A stretch of 64,000 bases of DNA from Mycolicibacterium sediminis (GCF_010731735.1 NZ_AP022588.1:5332001-5396000); one strand, 5' to 3'; positions 41,678 through 50,339 are shown, numbered from the stretch's first letter. The notes: generated by a model not told the origin, from the letters alone. Numbers and translations: made by a program.

Positions 41678-43561
41678 TCAGGGCTGGGCGACGGGCGGCG
41701 CCGCCCCGCCGACGCGACCATGGTCGGCGTCGATGCTGACGGCCAGACGGTCGGCGTACGCGGACAACGCCTCGACGTCGAACGCCGACCAGCCCTGCGC
41801 TTCATCGTGGTTCGTATCCCGCAGGCGATGGAGCCGCTCGAATCCCCGTGGCGTCAGGTAGAACACCGGCGAACCCCCCGGCTGGACCCGACCGGTGCCC
41901 GAGGCGAGGCCGTGCCGAAGCAGGTCCGTCACGTGTCTGCCCGCCGTGGGAACGTCGAGGCCGGTCGCCGTGGCCAACTGGTGCAGCGAGAGCGAGCCCG
42001 CCTCGTCGATGCGGCGCATCACGAGGTTCGAGTGTCCGTCGAGCGACGCCGTGTCGATCGCCTCGGCGTCGGAATGTCGGCCCAGCAGTATCAGCGACGA
42101 AGCCGTGCCGGGATCGGACGGCTCCCACGACTCGGCCGCCTCGACCTCGGCCCGGGTGACCGGGATCAGCAGCGCGAGGACGGCGGCCAGTGCCGCGACG
42201 ACCGCGGCCACCACCAGCGCCGTGCGAAAACCCGCCATGGACGGCACGTCGCGGCCCGCGAGGGACACCGTCATCCCCGCGAGGATCGCTCCGATCACCG
42301 CGCTGGAGATCGAGGTCCCCAGTGACCGGGCGAGCGCGTTGATCCCGTTCGCGGCGGCGGTCTCGGACACGGGGACCGCCGCGATGATCAGTGCCGGCAT
42401 CGACGCGTAGGCGAAGCCGACGCCCACCGACACCAGCACGTTGAGCACCATCACCTGCCACGGCGCGGCGAGCAGGAAGAGACCGGCGGCGTAGGAGGCC
42501 GAAATGACCGCCGCGCCGATCACCAGGGTGAACCGGGGACCGCGCACCGCGGCGATCCGGGCGGCGATCGGCGACGTCACCATCATCGCCAGCCCACCCG
42601 GCGCCATCCAGAGACCCGTCGCCAGCATGGACTGGCCCAAGCCGTAGCCGGTGTCGATGGACATCTCGAGGATCTGCGGTGCCACCAGCGACAGCCCGAA
42701 CATGCCGAAGGCCACCGCGATCGACGCGACGTTGGTCGCCAGCACCGGTCGCCTCATCGTCGTGCGCAGGTCGACGGTCGGCGACGCCACCCGAAGCTGC
42801 CACCACACGAACACCGCCAGGATCACCGCCGACGACCCGAACATGGCGAGCGTCGGACCGCTCGTCCACCCCCACGTCTGCCCCTTCGAGATGCCCAGCA
42901 GCAGCGTCACCAGACCGCCCGCGAGGAGCAGCGCGCCCAGCGGATCGAGCCGGTCGGTCGACCGCGACGGCACGTGCGGGACCAGGAAGGTGAACATCGC
43001 CAGCGCGAGAACGCCGAGTGCGGTGGCGAACCAGAAGAGCATGTGCCAGTCGTAGTGCTGCGCGATGACCGCGGAGAGCGGCAGACCGAGTGCGCCGCCG
43101 ACCCCGAGCGAGGCGCTCATCAGTCCCATGGCGCTTCCCACGCGCTCGGCGGGCACGCACGTGCGCAGGACGCTGATGCCCAGCGGAATGATCGGGATCC
43201 CGAACCCCTGCAGGCCGCGGCCCACGACCAGCGGGACGAGCGAACTCGTCGTCGCAGCGATCAGCGAGCCGGCGATGAGCATCAGCGCGCACGTGACGAG
43301 CATCGGCTTGGGGCCGTACACGTCGCCGAGCCGACCGAACACGGGCGTCGCCACGGCCGCGGTGAGCAGCGTCGCCGTGATGGCCCACGATGCGTCGGAA
43401 GCGCTGCTGTCCAACAGCTTCGGCAGCTCGGGAAGCAGCGGGATGATGAGCGTCTGCATCAGCGAGACGCTGATGCCCGCCGCGGCCAGGACCGCGATGA
43501 GCAGCGACGGGTGGACCGACGACGGCGACATCGCCGACCGAAGGACACCGCGACCAGCCAC
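41678..43561 (-). CDS. 14-helix MFS transporter fused to a winged-helix domain
   Basis: This 627-residue protein is a DHA2-type exporter (residues 1-470; motif A FGRLGDVYGPKPML, and GLWMAPGGLAMMVTSP) followed by a soluble tail. Residues about 505-585 form a MarR-like winged helix (SLSLHQLATATGLDVPTAGR, VFYLTPRGFERL). The tail could sense or bind DNA from the membrane. GTG 43561 lies six bases after a TAGTGT -10 box with no ribosome site, pointing to a leaderless transcript. An ATG at 43531 is the alternative. A MarR-like box lies at 43580. Confidence 0.87.
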   Translation of the reverse strand: MAGRGVLRSAMSPSSVHPSLLIAVLAAAGISVSLMQTLIIPLLPELPKLLDSSASDASWAITATLLTAAVATPVFGRLGDVYGPKPMLVTCALMLIAGSLIAATTSSLVPLVVGRGLQGFGIPIIPLGISVLRTCVPAERVGSAMGLMSASLGVGGALGLPLSAVIAQHYDWHMLFWFATALGVLALAMFTFLVPHVPSRSTDRLDPLGALLLAGGLVTLLLGISKGQTWGWTSGPTLAMFGSSAVILAVFVWWQLRVASPTVDLRTTMRRPVLATNVASIAVAFGMFGLSLVAPQILEMSIDTGYGLGQSMLATGLWMAPGGLAMMVTSPIAARIAAVRGPRFTLVIGAAVISASYAAGLFLLAAPWQVMVLNVLVSVGVGFAYASMPALIIAAVPVSETAAANGINALARSLGTSISSAVIGAILAGMTVSLAGRDVPSMAGFRTALVVAAVVAALAAVLALLIPVTRAEVEAAESWEPSDPGTASSLILLGRHSDAEAIDTASLDGHSNLVMRRIDEAGSLSLHQLATATGLDVPTAGRHVTDLLRHGLASGTGRVQPGGSPVFYLTPRGFERLHRLRDTNHDEAQGWSAFDVEALSAYADRLAVSIDADHGRVGGAAPPVAQP

Positions 43562-43567
43562 GTCGCG

Positions 43568-43590
43568 ACACTACATCGTTAGTCGAACTA
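43568..43590 (-). promoter_or_regulatory. Promoter and MarR-like box of the transporter fusion gene
   Basis: The -10 box TAGTGT (43568-43573) lies six bases before the GTG start. Just upstream, TAGT-CGA-ACTA (43580-43590, plus-strand reading) forms a small inverted repeat like MarR boxes and would cover the promoter. The fused winged helix is a candidate to bind it. Confidence 0.45.
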
Positions 43591-43610
43591 TGGAAAACGG
43601 CGGCGCCGCG

Positions 43611-44210
43611 TCACACCAGCGCGCGCAGTGCGGGAACCAGCAACGCCAGGGCGCGGCCGCGGTGCGATGCCGCGTCCTTCTCCTGCGGGGTCAGTTCGGC
43701 CGCCGACCGCGACGAGCCCTCGGGGACGAACACGGGGTCGTAGCCGAAGCCGCCCGAGCCGCGCGGTTCGACGCCGACCGCACCCGGCCATTCGCCACGG
43801 ACCACCGTCTCCCCCGCGGGGGACACCAGCGCGCAGGCCGAGACGAAGGCCGCCCCGCGCCGCTCGGCGGGGACGTCCCGCAGCTGCCCCAGCAGCAACT
43901 CGGTGTTGCGCGCGTCGTCGCCGTGCACGCCGGACCACCGCGCCGACAGGACGCCCGGCATGCCGTTGAGTGCGTCGACCGCGATGCCCGAGTCGTCGGC
44001 CACCGCGGCCAGGCCCGTGGCCCGGAAGGCGTCGCGCGCCTTGGCCAGCGCGTTCTCCTCGAACGTCGCGCCGGTCTCTGGCGCCTCGTCGAAGGCGGGC
44101 ACGTCGTCCAGCGGGAGCAGGTGCAGACCCGTGACGCCCGCGGCATCGAGCACGCGGCGCAATTCGGCCAGCTTCTTGGCGTTGCGGCTGGCGACCAGCA
44201 GGGCGGTCAG
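43611..44210 (-). CDS. rdgB: XTP/dITP pyrophosphatase, probable CTG start
   Basis: This 199-residue house-cleaning pyrophosphatase of the Ham1/RdgB family hydrolyses dITP, dXTP and related nucleotides. It shows ASRNAKK, the catalytic ADDSGIAVDAL and FGYDPVFVPEG. No ATG, GTG or TTG lies near the needed N-terminus in this frame. The only sensible start is CTG at 44210, which overlaps the rph stop as CTGA in the way ATGA overlaps do elsewhere. The order rph-rdgB is conserved in mycobacteria (Rv1340-Rv1341). Confidence 0.9.
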   Translation of the reverse strand: MTALLVASRNAKKLAELRRVLDAAGVTGLHLLPLDDVPAFDEAPETGATFEENALAKARDAFRATGLAAVADDSGIAVDALNGMPGVLSARWSGVHGDDARNTELLLGQLRDVPAERRGAAFVSACALVSPAGETVVRGEWPGAVGVEPRGSGGFGYDPVFVPEGSSRSAAELTPQEKDAASHRGRALALLVPALRALV

Positions 44211-44989
44211 CTTCCGAACGCCTTCTTGGTCGGTCCCGTCGGTTCGGGCAGCACGCCCGGGTACGGCAGTGCCAGCGCGGCGTTCTGGATGACGAACAAC
44301 TGCTCGCAGGAGGCCATGGCGAGGTCCAGCATCTTGTCGAGCGTGGACCGCGGGAAGGTGGCACCCTCGCCGGTGCCCTGGATCTCGACGAGCGTGCCGG
44401 TGTCGGTGGCGACGACGTTCATGTCGACCTCGGCGCGCGAATCCTCGGTATAGGGCAGGTCGACGCGCACGCGGCCGTCGACGACGCCGACGGACACGGC
44501 CGCGATCGCGCACGACAGCGGCCGCGGATCGGACAGCTTGTTGCCGGCGGCCAGGTAGGTGACCGCGTCGGACAGCGCGACGTAGGCGCCGGTGATCGCC
44601 GCGGTGCGGGTCCCACCGTCGGCCTGCAGGACGTCGCAGTCGAGCGCGATGGTGTTCTCGCCCAGCGCACCGAGGTCGATGCAGGCGCGCAGCGACCGGC
44701 CGATCAGGCGGCTGATCTCCTGGGTGCGGCCGCCGACGCGGCCCTTGACCGACTCGCGGTCGGAGCGGTCGTGCGTGGCGGCGGGCAGCATCGCGTACTC
44801 GGCGGTGAGCCAGCCCTGCCCGGATCCCTTGCGCCACCGCGGCACGCCCTCGGTGACGGAGGCGGTGCACATGACCCGCGTCTCGCCGAACTGCACCAGC
44901 ACCGACCCCGCCGGATGCGTCGTGAACCCGCGGGTGATGGTTACCGGGCGCAGCTCGTCATCGAGGCGGCCGTCTTCTCGTCTGGACAC
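44207..44989 (-). CDS. rph: Ribonuclease PH
   Basis: This 260-residue phosphorolytic 3'-5' exoribonuclease trims the 3' ends of tRNA precursors. It has RPVTITRGF, GSVLVQFGETRVMCTASV and VDMNVVATDTGTLVEIQGT, typical of the RNase PH hexamer. The start is GTG 44989. It is followed by rdgB with a 4-bp CTGA overlap and preceded by the Rv1339-like gene, as in other mycobacteria. Confidence 0.95.
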   Translation of the reverse strand: MSRREDGRLDDELRPVTITRGFTTHPAGSVLVQFGETRVMCTASVTEGVPRWRKGSGQGWLTAEYAMLPAATHDRSDRESVKGRVGGRTQEISRLIGRSLRACIDLGALGENTIALDCDVLQADGGTRTAAITGAYVALSDAVTYLAAGNKLSDPRPLSCAIAAVSVGVVDGRVRVDLPYTEDSRAEVDMNVVATDTGTLVEIQGTGEGATFPRSTLDKMLDLAMASCEQLFVIQNAALALPYPGVLPEPTGPTKKAFGS

Positions 44990-45045
44990 GCGCCAACCCT
45001 ATCGGGCGGCCCGGCACGGCGGCGCGCCGGAATCGGGCGGACGGG

Positions 45046-45819
45046 TCAGTGCGCGACGACGTCGAAGGTCTCGTCGCACACCACGGCGTGCACCGGGCCG
45101 TCGAACTCCGCCTTCGCCTCACCGATGACGTCCTCGCGCGACGTCCACGGCGGGATGTGCGTGAGCAGCAGTTCCTTCACGCCGGCGTTCGCCGCGGCGC
45201 GACCGGCCTCGGTGCCCGACAGGTGCAGCTTGGGCGGCCTGTCGGGGGTGTGCGTCCACGACGCCTCGCACAGGAAGACGTCGGCGTCACGGGCCAGGTC
45301 GATCAGTTCGTCGCAGTATCCGGTGTCGCCGCTGTAGACGAAGGTCGCGCCGTCGGGATCGGTGAACCGCATGCCGTAGGACTCGGTCGGGTGACACAGC
45401 AGTCGCGGCAGGACACTGAGGGTCCCGATCTGTACGGGCTCGGCGTCGACCCACCGTCGGACGTCGAAGATGTCGGTGAAGTCGTCGATCTCGCGTCCCT
45501 CGGGCGACGACGCCGCACCGAGTCGCGCCCATGTCGCCTCGGGCCCGTACATCAGCGCGCGACCCTGCGGCGGGGTCGGATGGTAACGACGCCACACGAA
45601 CAGACCGGGCAGGTCGAGGCAGTGGTCGGCGTGCAGGTGCGAGAGCAGCACGCTGACGGTCCCGGGATCCGCATGACGCTGCAGCGCACCGAGGACTCCC
45701 CCACCGAAGTCGAGGACCAGGGGCGGTGTGTCGGGGGCGGTCAGCAGATACCCCGAGGCAGGCGAATCAGGCCCGGTCACACTTCCGGAGCAGCCCAGTA
45801 CGGTGATTCGCACGCCCAC
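45046..45819 (-). CDS. Metallo-beta-lactamase-fold phosphodiesterase (Rv1339-like)
   Basis: This 257-residue hydrolase has the metal motif SHLHADHCLDLPG, a YSGDTGYCDEL Asp ligand and THIPPW, the build of RNase Z-like and cyclic-nucleotide phosphodiesterase proteins. The M. tuberculosis orthologue by position, Rv1339, has been reported to cleave cAMP. The GTG start at 45819 (or GTG 45813) is uncertain. It is the first gene of the run with rph and rdgB. The 174-bp gap upstream has no murI gene and no clear feature. Confidence 0.9.
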   Translation of the reverse strand: MGVRITVLGCSGSVTGPDSPASGYLLTAPDTPPLVLDFGGGVLGALQRHADPGTVSVLLSHLHADHCLDLPGLFVWRRYHPTPPQGRALMYGPEATWARLGAASSPEGREIDDFTDIFDVRRWVDAEPVQIGTLSVLPRLLCHPTESYGMRFTDPDGATFVYSGDTGYCDELIDLARDADVFLCEASWTHTPDRPPKLHLSGTEAGRAAANAGVKELLLTHIPPWTSREDVIGEAKAEFDGPVHAVVCDETFDVVAH

Positions 45820-45993
45820 TAGCTTGCCATGCCCCGACGGCGTGTGACGAAAACATCATCGCTTTCTGCGGCGAGTCCCGGGAATTGCCGCCTCGGCGAA
45901 TTCGCACGTGGCGTCTGGGCGTACGAAGCGGCCGATCGCGCCTCGCGGAGTGGTGCGGTGCGCGTCATTTCAGCAAATTACCGCGAGGGTTCC

Positions 45994-46659
45994 TCAGACA
46001 CCGAGTCGGGGTGCCGCCGAGCCCTTGCGCCGTTGCCGTTCCTCGCGTTCGGGCCCGGAGAGCAGGTAGGCGGCGACGACGCCCGCGATCGCACCGCAGA
46101 GGTGGCCCTGCCACGACACGCCGAACGTCCCCGGGAGGACGCCGAGCAGCACGCTGCCGTAGACGAAGAGCACGATCACCCCGACGACGATCTCCCACAC
46201 CTTGCGGGTGAAGAACCCGAACACGATCAGGAACGTCAGCCAGCCGAAGATCAGCCCCGACGCTCCGATGTGATTGGTCTCCACCCCCGGAGGGGCACCC
46301 GAGTTGCCGATCAGCCAAGTCCCGAAGCCGCCGAGGATCCAGACGATCGCCGTGGCGTAGATGAAGCGGGCCATTCCGGCGAGCGTCATCAGGAAGCCCA
46401 GCACCAGGGCCGGGCCGGTGTTCGCGATGAGGTGTTCCCAGTTCGAGTGCAGCAGCGGCGCGAACACGATGCCCCACAGGCCGTCGCTCTCCAGCGGCCG
46501 GATGCCGTTGTAGTCCAGTCGGTGCCCGGTCAGGTTGTCCCAGACCTCGATGACGTAGAGCAGGGCGACGAAGCTGACGATGGTCGCTCCGCCCACCAGC
46601 CACGTGGGGCGCTTCGTGGGCCCCGGCGACGCGGGCGGCGGATACCCCGGAATGGTCAC
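45994..46659 (-). CDS. Rhomboid-family intramembrane serine protease (Rv1337-like)
   Basis: This 221-residue protein has six membrane segments, the catalytic Ser in GASGLIFGW and the His in SWQGHLCGA, with HSNWEHLIANTGP in between. It should cut membrane proteins within the bilayer. I start it at GTG 46659 (MTIPGYPPP). The frame stays open to an ATG at 46728 inside cysM. A 12-14-codon frame beginning near the cysM stop ends exactly at this GTG (GTGA), suggesting coupling. It is the last gene of the mec-cysO-cysM-rhomboid run. Confidence 0.87.
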   Translation of the reverse strand: MTIPGYPPPASPGPTKRPTWLVGGATIVSFVALLYVIEVWDNLTGHRLDYNGIRPLESDGLWGIVFAPLLHSNWEHLIANTGPALVLGFLMTLAGMARFIYATAIVWILGGFGTWLIGNSGAPPGVETNHIGASGLIFGWLTFLIVFGFFTRKVWEIVVGVIVLFVYGSVLLGVLPGTFGVSWQGHLCGAIAGVVAAYLLSGPEREERQRRKGSAAPRLGV

Positions 46660-46700
46660 GGGCGGCCCACGCTCGAGTCGTACCTCACCGTCATGCCCAT
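46656..46700 (-). other. Short frame linking cysM and rhomboid
   Basis: ATG 46700 (or ATG 46694, whose ATGA overlaps the cysM stop) opens a frame MGMTVRYDSSVGRP that ends at 46656, overlapping the rhomboid GTG as GTGA. It could be a translation relay, or a remnant of a longer rhomboid N-terminus after a frameshift. Confidence 0.35.
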
Positions 46701-47662
46701 AGCTGCCCCTCCAGCGAGTCCTCGGCATCGTCCAGGCTACCGGTGTACGCGCCGGTCGAGAGGTACTTCCATCCCGCGTCGCACACCGTGAAGGCGATGT
46801 CCGCCCGCTCGCCGGCCTTGATGGCCTTCGCGCCCATCCCCAGCGCGGCGTGCAGGATCGCGCCCGTCGAGATGCCCGCGAAGATGCCCTCCACCTCCAC
46901 GATCTCGCGCGTCCGCTTGATCGCCTCGAACGCCCCGACGGAGTACCGGGTGGTGAGCACCTCGGGGTCGTACAGCTCGGGTACGAAACCTTCGTCGATG
47001 TTGCGCAGCGCGTACACGCCTTCGCCGTAGCGCGGTTCGGCGGCGACGATCTGGACGCCGGGCACGTGCTCGCGCAGGAACCGGCCCGCGCCCATCAGGG
47101 TCCCGGTGGTCCCGAGCCCGGCGACGAAGTGCGTGATCTCGGGGAGGTCGGCCAGCAGTTCGGGACCGGTGCCGTCGTAGTGCGCGGCGGCGTTGGCCGG
47201 GTTGCCGTACTGGTAGAGCATGACCCACTCGGGGTGCTCGGCCGCCAACTCCTTGGCGGTGGCGACGGCGGTGTTGGAGCCGCCCTCGGCAGGCGAGTAG
47301 ATGATCTCCGCGCCGTACAGCTCCAGCAGCTGGCGCCGCTCGATCGACGTGTTCTCCGGCATCACGCAGATCAGCCGGTAGCCCTTGAGCACGGCCGCCA
47401 TCGCCAGCGAGATGCCGGTGTTGCCGCTCGTCGGTTCCAGGATCGTGGCACCGGGCGCGAGCAGCCCGTCCCGTTCGGCCTGCTCGATCATCCGCAACGC
47501 CGGCCGGTCCTTGATCGAGCCGGTGGGATTGCGGTCCTCGAGCTTCGCCCACAGTCGGACGTGCGGACCGTCCGGCCCGTCCGCCCAGCGCGGCGAGAGG
47601 CGCTGCAGCCCGACCAGCGGCGTGCCGCCCAGAGCCTGGAGCAGGGAGTCGTAGCGGGCCAT
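46691..47662 (-). CDS. cysM: O-phosphoserine sulfhydrylase (cysteine synthase)
   Basis: This 323-residue PLP enzyme has the Lys motif NPTGSIKDRP, the substrate loop PTSGNTGISLA and GLGTTGTLMG. In mycobacteria CysM makes cysteine from O-phosphoserine using the thiocarboxylated carrier CysO as the sulfur donor, a route favoured under oxidative stress. It starts at ATG 47662, three bases after cysO. The order mec-cysO-cysM is the conserved operon. Confidence 0.95.
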   Translation of the reverse strand: MARYDSLLQALGGTPLVGLQRLSPRWADGPDGPHVRLWAKLEDRNPTGSIKDRPALRMIEQAERDGLLAPGATILEPTSGNTGISLAMAAVLKGYRLICVMPENTSIERRQLLELYGAEIIYSPAEGGSNTAVATAKELAAEHPEWVMLYQYGNPANAAAHYDGTGPELLADLPEITHFVAGLGTTGTLMGAGRFLREHVPGVQIVAAEPRYGEGVYALRNIDEGFVPELYDPEVLTTRYSVGAFEAIKRTREIVEVEGIFAGISTGAILHAALGMGAKAIKAGERADIAFTVCDAGWKYLSTGAYTGSLDDAEDSLEGQLWA

Positions 47663-47665
47663 GGA

Positions 47666-47959
47666 TCAGCCCCCGACGGACCCACCCGCGACGGCGGGCA
47701 GGATCGTCACCGAGTCACCGTCGGAGATCGCGGTGTCGAGGCCACCGGAGAAGCGGACGTCCTCGTCGTTGACGTAGACGTTGACGAACCGGTGCAGCTT
47801 GCCCGCGTTCTCCTTGTCGACGATGCGCTCGGTGATGCCGGAGTAGTTGGCCTCGAGGTCGGCGATGACGGCGCCGAGGGTGTCCCCGGTGGCGGTCACG
47901 CGCTTCTCGCCACCGGTGTGGGTGCGCAGGATGGTCGGGATGGAGACGTTGACGGTCAT
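47666..47959 (-). CDS. cysO: Sulfur-carrier protein (ubiquitin-like)
   Basis: This 97-residue beta-grasp protein of the ThiS/MoaD type ends with the required Gly-Gly (AVAGGSVGG). The C-terminal glycine is made into a thiocarboxylate and gives its sulfur to CysM, forming a CysO-cysteine adduct. ATG 47959 overlaps the mec stop (ATGA) and cysM follows after three bases, so the products are made together. Confidence 0.95.
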   Translation of the reverse strand: MTVNVSIPTILRTHTGGEKRVTATGDTLGAVIADLEANYSGITERIVDKENAGKLHRFVNVYVNDEDVRFSGGLDTAISDGDSVTILPAVAGGSVGG

Positions 47960-48396
47960 GGTCGATCCTCTCGGTGCGGGCTCTGGTACTGCTCGACGAT
48001 CTCCACGGGCTCCTCGGTGACGGTCCCGTCCACGATCCGATAGCTGCGCAGTTCGTGGCGGTCGGGGTCCCTGGTCGAGATCAGGACGTAGTGCGCGTCC
48101 GGTTCCGCGGCGATCGAGACGTCGGTCCGGCTCGGGTAGGCCTCGGTGCCGGTGTGCGAGTGATAGACGACGACGGGGACCTCGTCGGCCTCGTCCATCG
48201 CCTTCCACACCCGGAACTGCTCCATGGAGTCGAACCGGTAGAACGTCGGCGACCGCTCGGCGTTAACCATCGCGACGAAGCGCTCCGGTCGGTCCGAACC
48301 CTCGGGGCCTGCGATGATGCCGCATGCCTCATCGGGATGGTCGGCGCGCGCGTGAGCGACCATGGCGTCGACCAGGTCGTTGCGAATCACCAGCAC
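47956..48396 (-). CDS. mec: CysO-cysteine peptidase, JAMM metalloprotease
   Basis: This 146-residue zinc peptidase has the JAMM motif HSHTGTEAYPSRTD and the upstream Glu in PDEACG. It releases cysteine from CysO-cysteine. GTG 48396 has GGAGGTGA eight bases upstream and gives the 146-residue length usual for the family, so the longer open frame is rejected. It begins one base after the P1 peptidase stop. Confidence 0.94.
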   Translation of the reverse strand: MLVIRNDLVDAMVAHARADHPDEACGIIAGPEGSDRPERFVAMVNAERSPTFYRFDSMEQFRVWKAMDEADEVPVVVYHSHTGTEAYPSRTDVSIAAEPDAHYVLISTRDPDRHELRSYRIVDGTVTEEPVEIVEQYQSPHREDRP

Positions 48397-48397
48397 G

Positions 48398-49438
48398 TCA
48401 GGCGTCACCTCCGCTCGGGAACGCTCCGGAAACCATGTCCCGGTAGGTGGGTATTCCGGCGACCGAGGTGGCCGCGAGCACGCCGACCATGACCGCACGG
48501 GCCAGACACTCGGCGGCGGCCGCACCGACGGCGGTGGTCAGCGCGGTCTCCGGGGACATCGCCGCCGGGGTGTCGGCGGCCGGTTCCACCTCGATGGCGC
48601 CCGTCGCCAGCACGAACACGGAGTCGCCGTCGAGGGGGGTGTGCACGGGCCGGATGGTGTGCGCCAGACCGTCCTGCGCGGCGACGGCGACACGGCGACA
48701 TGCGGCGGGGCTGAGCAGTGCGTCGGTGGCGACGACGGCGATGGTGGTGTTGAGCGGCGAGAGTTCCGCCTCCCGGGCGGCGTACGCCGCGACTTCCTCC
48801 GCCGGTGGCGGGATGAGGCCGAACTCGGCGGCGAACTCCGCCATCCACGGCAGACCGGTGCGCGGATCGGCGACGTTGCCCGCCGAGTTCACCGCGACGA
48901 TCGCGCCGACGGTCACCCCGATGTCGTCCAGCCGGATGGACGCGGTCCCGAGACCGCCCTTGAGCACTCCGGCGCGCGCGCCGACGCCCGCGCCGACGGT
49001 GCCGACCGCGACGTCGCGGCTCGCGGATTCGGCCGCCAGCCGACCGAACTCGGCGGTGGGCCGGCACTGCCACCCGCCGACCGGTAGGTCGAAGATGACC
49101 GCCGACGGCACGATCGGGACGACTCCGCCGTCCATCGCGACGCCGCGGTCCTGCCGTTCGAGCCACTGCATGACGCCGTCGGCGGCGGCCAGTCCGTAGG
49201 CGCTGCCGCCGGTCAGCACGACCGCATCGACGTAGCGGACGCTGTTCGACGGGTCGAGCAGATCGGTCTCGCGAGTCCCCGGCGCCCCACCGCGCACGTC
49301 GACGGCGCCGGTCGTCCCCGGCGGCACGAGCACGACGGTGGTGCCACTCGCCCAGCCCGAGCCCAGCGTCGCGTCGTCGTCGAGGCGGTGATGCTGCCCG
49401 ACGAGGATGCCTGCCACGTCGGTGATCGACCCGCTCAC
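48398..49438 (-). CDS. P1 family (DmpA-type) peptidase (Rv1333-like)
   Basis: This 346-residue Ntn-type aminopeptidase is expected to cleave itself before the nucleophile at Asn230-Thr231 (LNTTIAVVATDA), giving two chains. TGGSAYGLAAADGVM and GTVGAGVGARAGVLKGG are family blocks. Members remove N-terminal residues, often D-amino acids or beta-peptides. The substrate in mycobacteria is not certain. The GTG start overlaps the DUF2017 stop (GTGA). Confidence 0.88.
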   Translation of the reverse strand: MSGSITDVAGILVGQHHRLDDDATLGSGWASGTTVVLVPPGTTGAVDVRGGAPGTRETDLLDPSNSVRYVDAVVLTGGSAYGLAAADGVMQWLERQDRGVAMDGGVVPIVPSAVIFDLPVGGWQCRPTAEFGRLAAESASRDVAVGTVGAGVGARAGVLKGGLGTASIRLDDIGVTVGAIVAVNSAGNVADPRTGLPWMAEFAAEFGLIPPPAEEVAAYAAREAELSPLNTTIAVVATDALLSPAACRRVAVAAQDGLAHTIRPVHTPLDGDSVFVLATGAIEVEPAADTPAAMSPETALTTAVGAAAAECLARAVMVGVLAATSVAGIPTYRDMVSGAFPSGGDA

Positions 49439-50019
49439 CGCGCCGAGTTCAACAGCGTCAGCACCAGGTACTCCTGAAGCACGGTCAGCCACTGGTACAC
49501 GTCGAGATGGCCGGCCATCGGATGCTCCGGGGGCAGCCGGTCCGGCCCGTCCGCGCCGATCTCCAGCATGGTGCCGAGCGCGAGCCGCACGTCGTTGACC
49601 GCCGCCGCCCAGCAGTGGGCGTCCTCCTCGGTCAATTCGAACTTCCCACCCGAGGTGGGAACGGTGTCCAGGAGCCGTTGCGCGGCTTCGCGTTTCGCGT
49701 CGATGATCGCCGGTTCGTGCAGGCTGCGCAGCGCCGAGTTGAGACTGTCGGCGGTGTTCGACCCCGCCGGGTGTTCGGTTGCGGGACGGTAGAAGTCGGG
49801 CAGCAGACGACGCATGGTGTCGTCCTCGGGCGGCGTCGAGTTGCCCGTCTTCATCCCGGTGAGTTCTTCGAGTGCGTCTCTCGGCGAATCGGATTCGCGA
49901 TCGGTCAGCATCTCGATCAGCGACGTGACCAGATTGGTCAGCAGCGCCGACTCGTGCGCCGCGAGCGCCGATCGGTACCGCGCACCGTCGGCCGTGTCGA
50001 CGCGCTTCCACTTCCGCAC
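49435..50019 (-). CDS. DUF2017 protein (Rv1332-like)
   Basis: This 194-residue protein of unknown function lies next to clpS in most actinobacteria, matching Rv1332. It is mostly helical, with RKWKRVDTADGARYRSALA at the start and EEDAHCWAAAVNDVRLALG and LDVYQWLTVLQEYLVLTLL near the end. GTG 50019 is chosen 17 bp after the clpS stop. A link to ClpS-directed proteolysis is suggested only by gene order. Confidence 0.85.
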   Translation of the reverse strand: MRKWKRVDTADGARYRSALAAHESALLTNLVTSLIEMLTDRESDSPRDALEELTGMKTGNSTPPEDDTMRRLLPDFYRPATEHPAGSNTADSLNSALRSLHEPAIIDAKREAAQRLLDTVPTSGGKFELTEEDAHCWAAAVNDVRLALGTMLEIGADGPDRLPPEHPMAGHLDVYQWLTVLQEYLVLTLLNSAR

Positions 50020-50036
50020 CCGTCGATCCCCAGCCC

Positions 50037-50339
50037 TCAGCGGTCCTGCTGCATGGACGCCCAGAGGCCCGCAGCATGGAGTTTGGCGACGTCGACCTCC
50101 ATCGACTCGCGAGTTCCCGACGACACGACCGCCTTGCCCTCCTCGTGGACCTGCATCATCAGCTTTGTGGCGTGCGGCTCGCTGTAGCCGAACAGCTTCT
50201 GGAAGACGTAGGTCACGTACGACATCAGGTTCACCGGATCGTCCCAGACGATCGTGACCCAGGGGCTCTCGGTGGCCTCGGCAGCGTCGACGACGCTCTC
50301 CTCGCTGGTACCCGGACGGGTCCGCGCTGGGGTGACCAT
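50037..50339 (-). CDS. clpS: ATP-dependent Clp protease adaptor ClpS
   Basis: This 100-residue adaptor delivers N-degron proteins to the ClpAP or ClpCP protease. It has a flexible N-terminus and the core VTIVWDDPVNLMSYVTYVFQ with HATKLMMQVHEEGKAVV, including the residues that form the N-end pocket. It starts at ATG 50339 and is divergent from pncB. It leads the run to the DUF2017, P1 peptidase and mec-cysO-cysM genes. Confidence 0.94.
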   Translation of the reverse strand: MVTPARTRPGTSEESVVDAAEATESPWVTIVWDDPVNLMSYVTYVFQKLFGYSEPHATKLMMQVHEEGKAVVSSGTRESMEVDVAKLHAAGLWASMQQDR

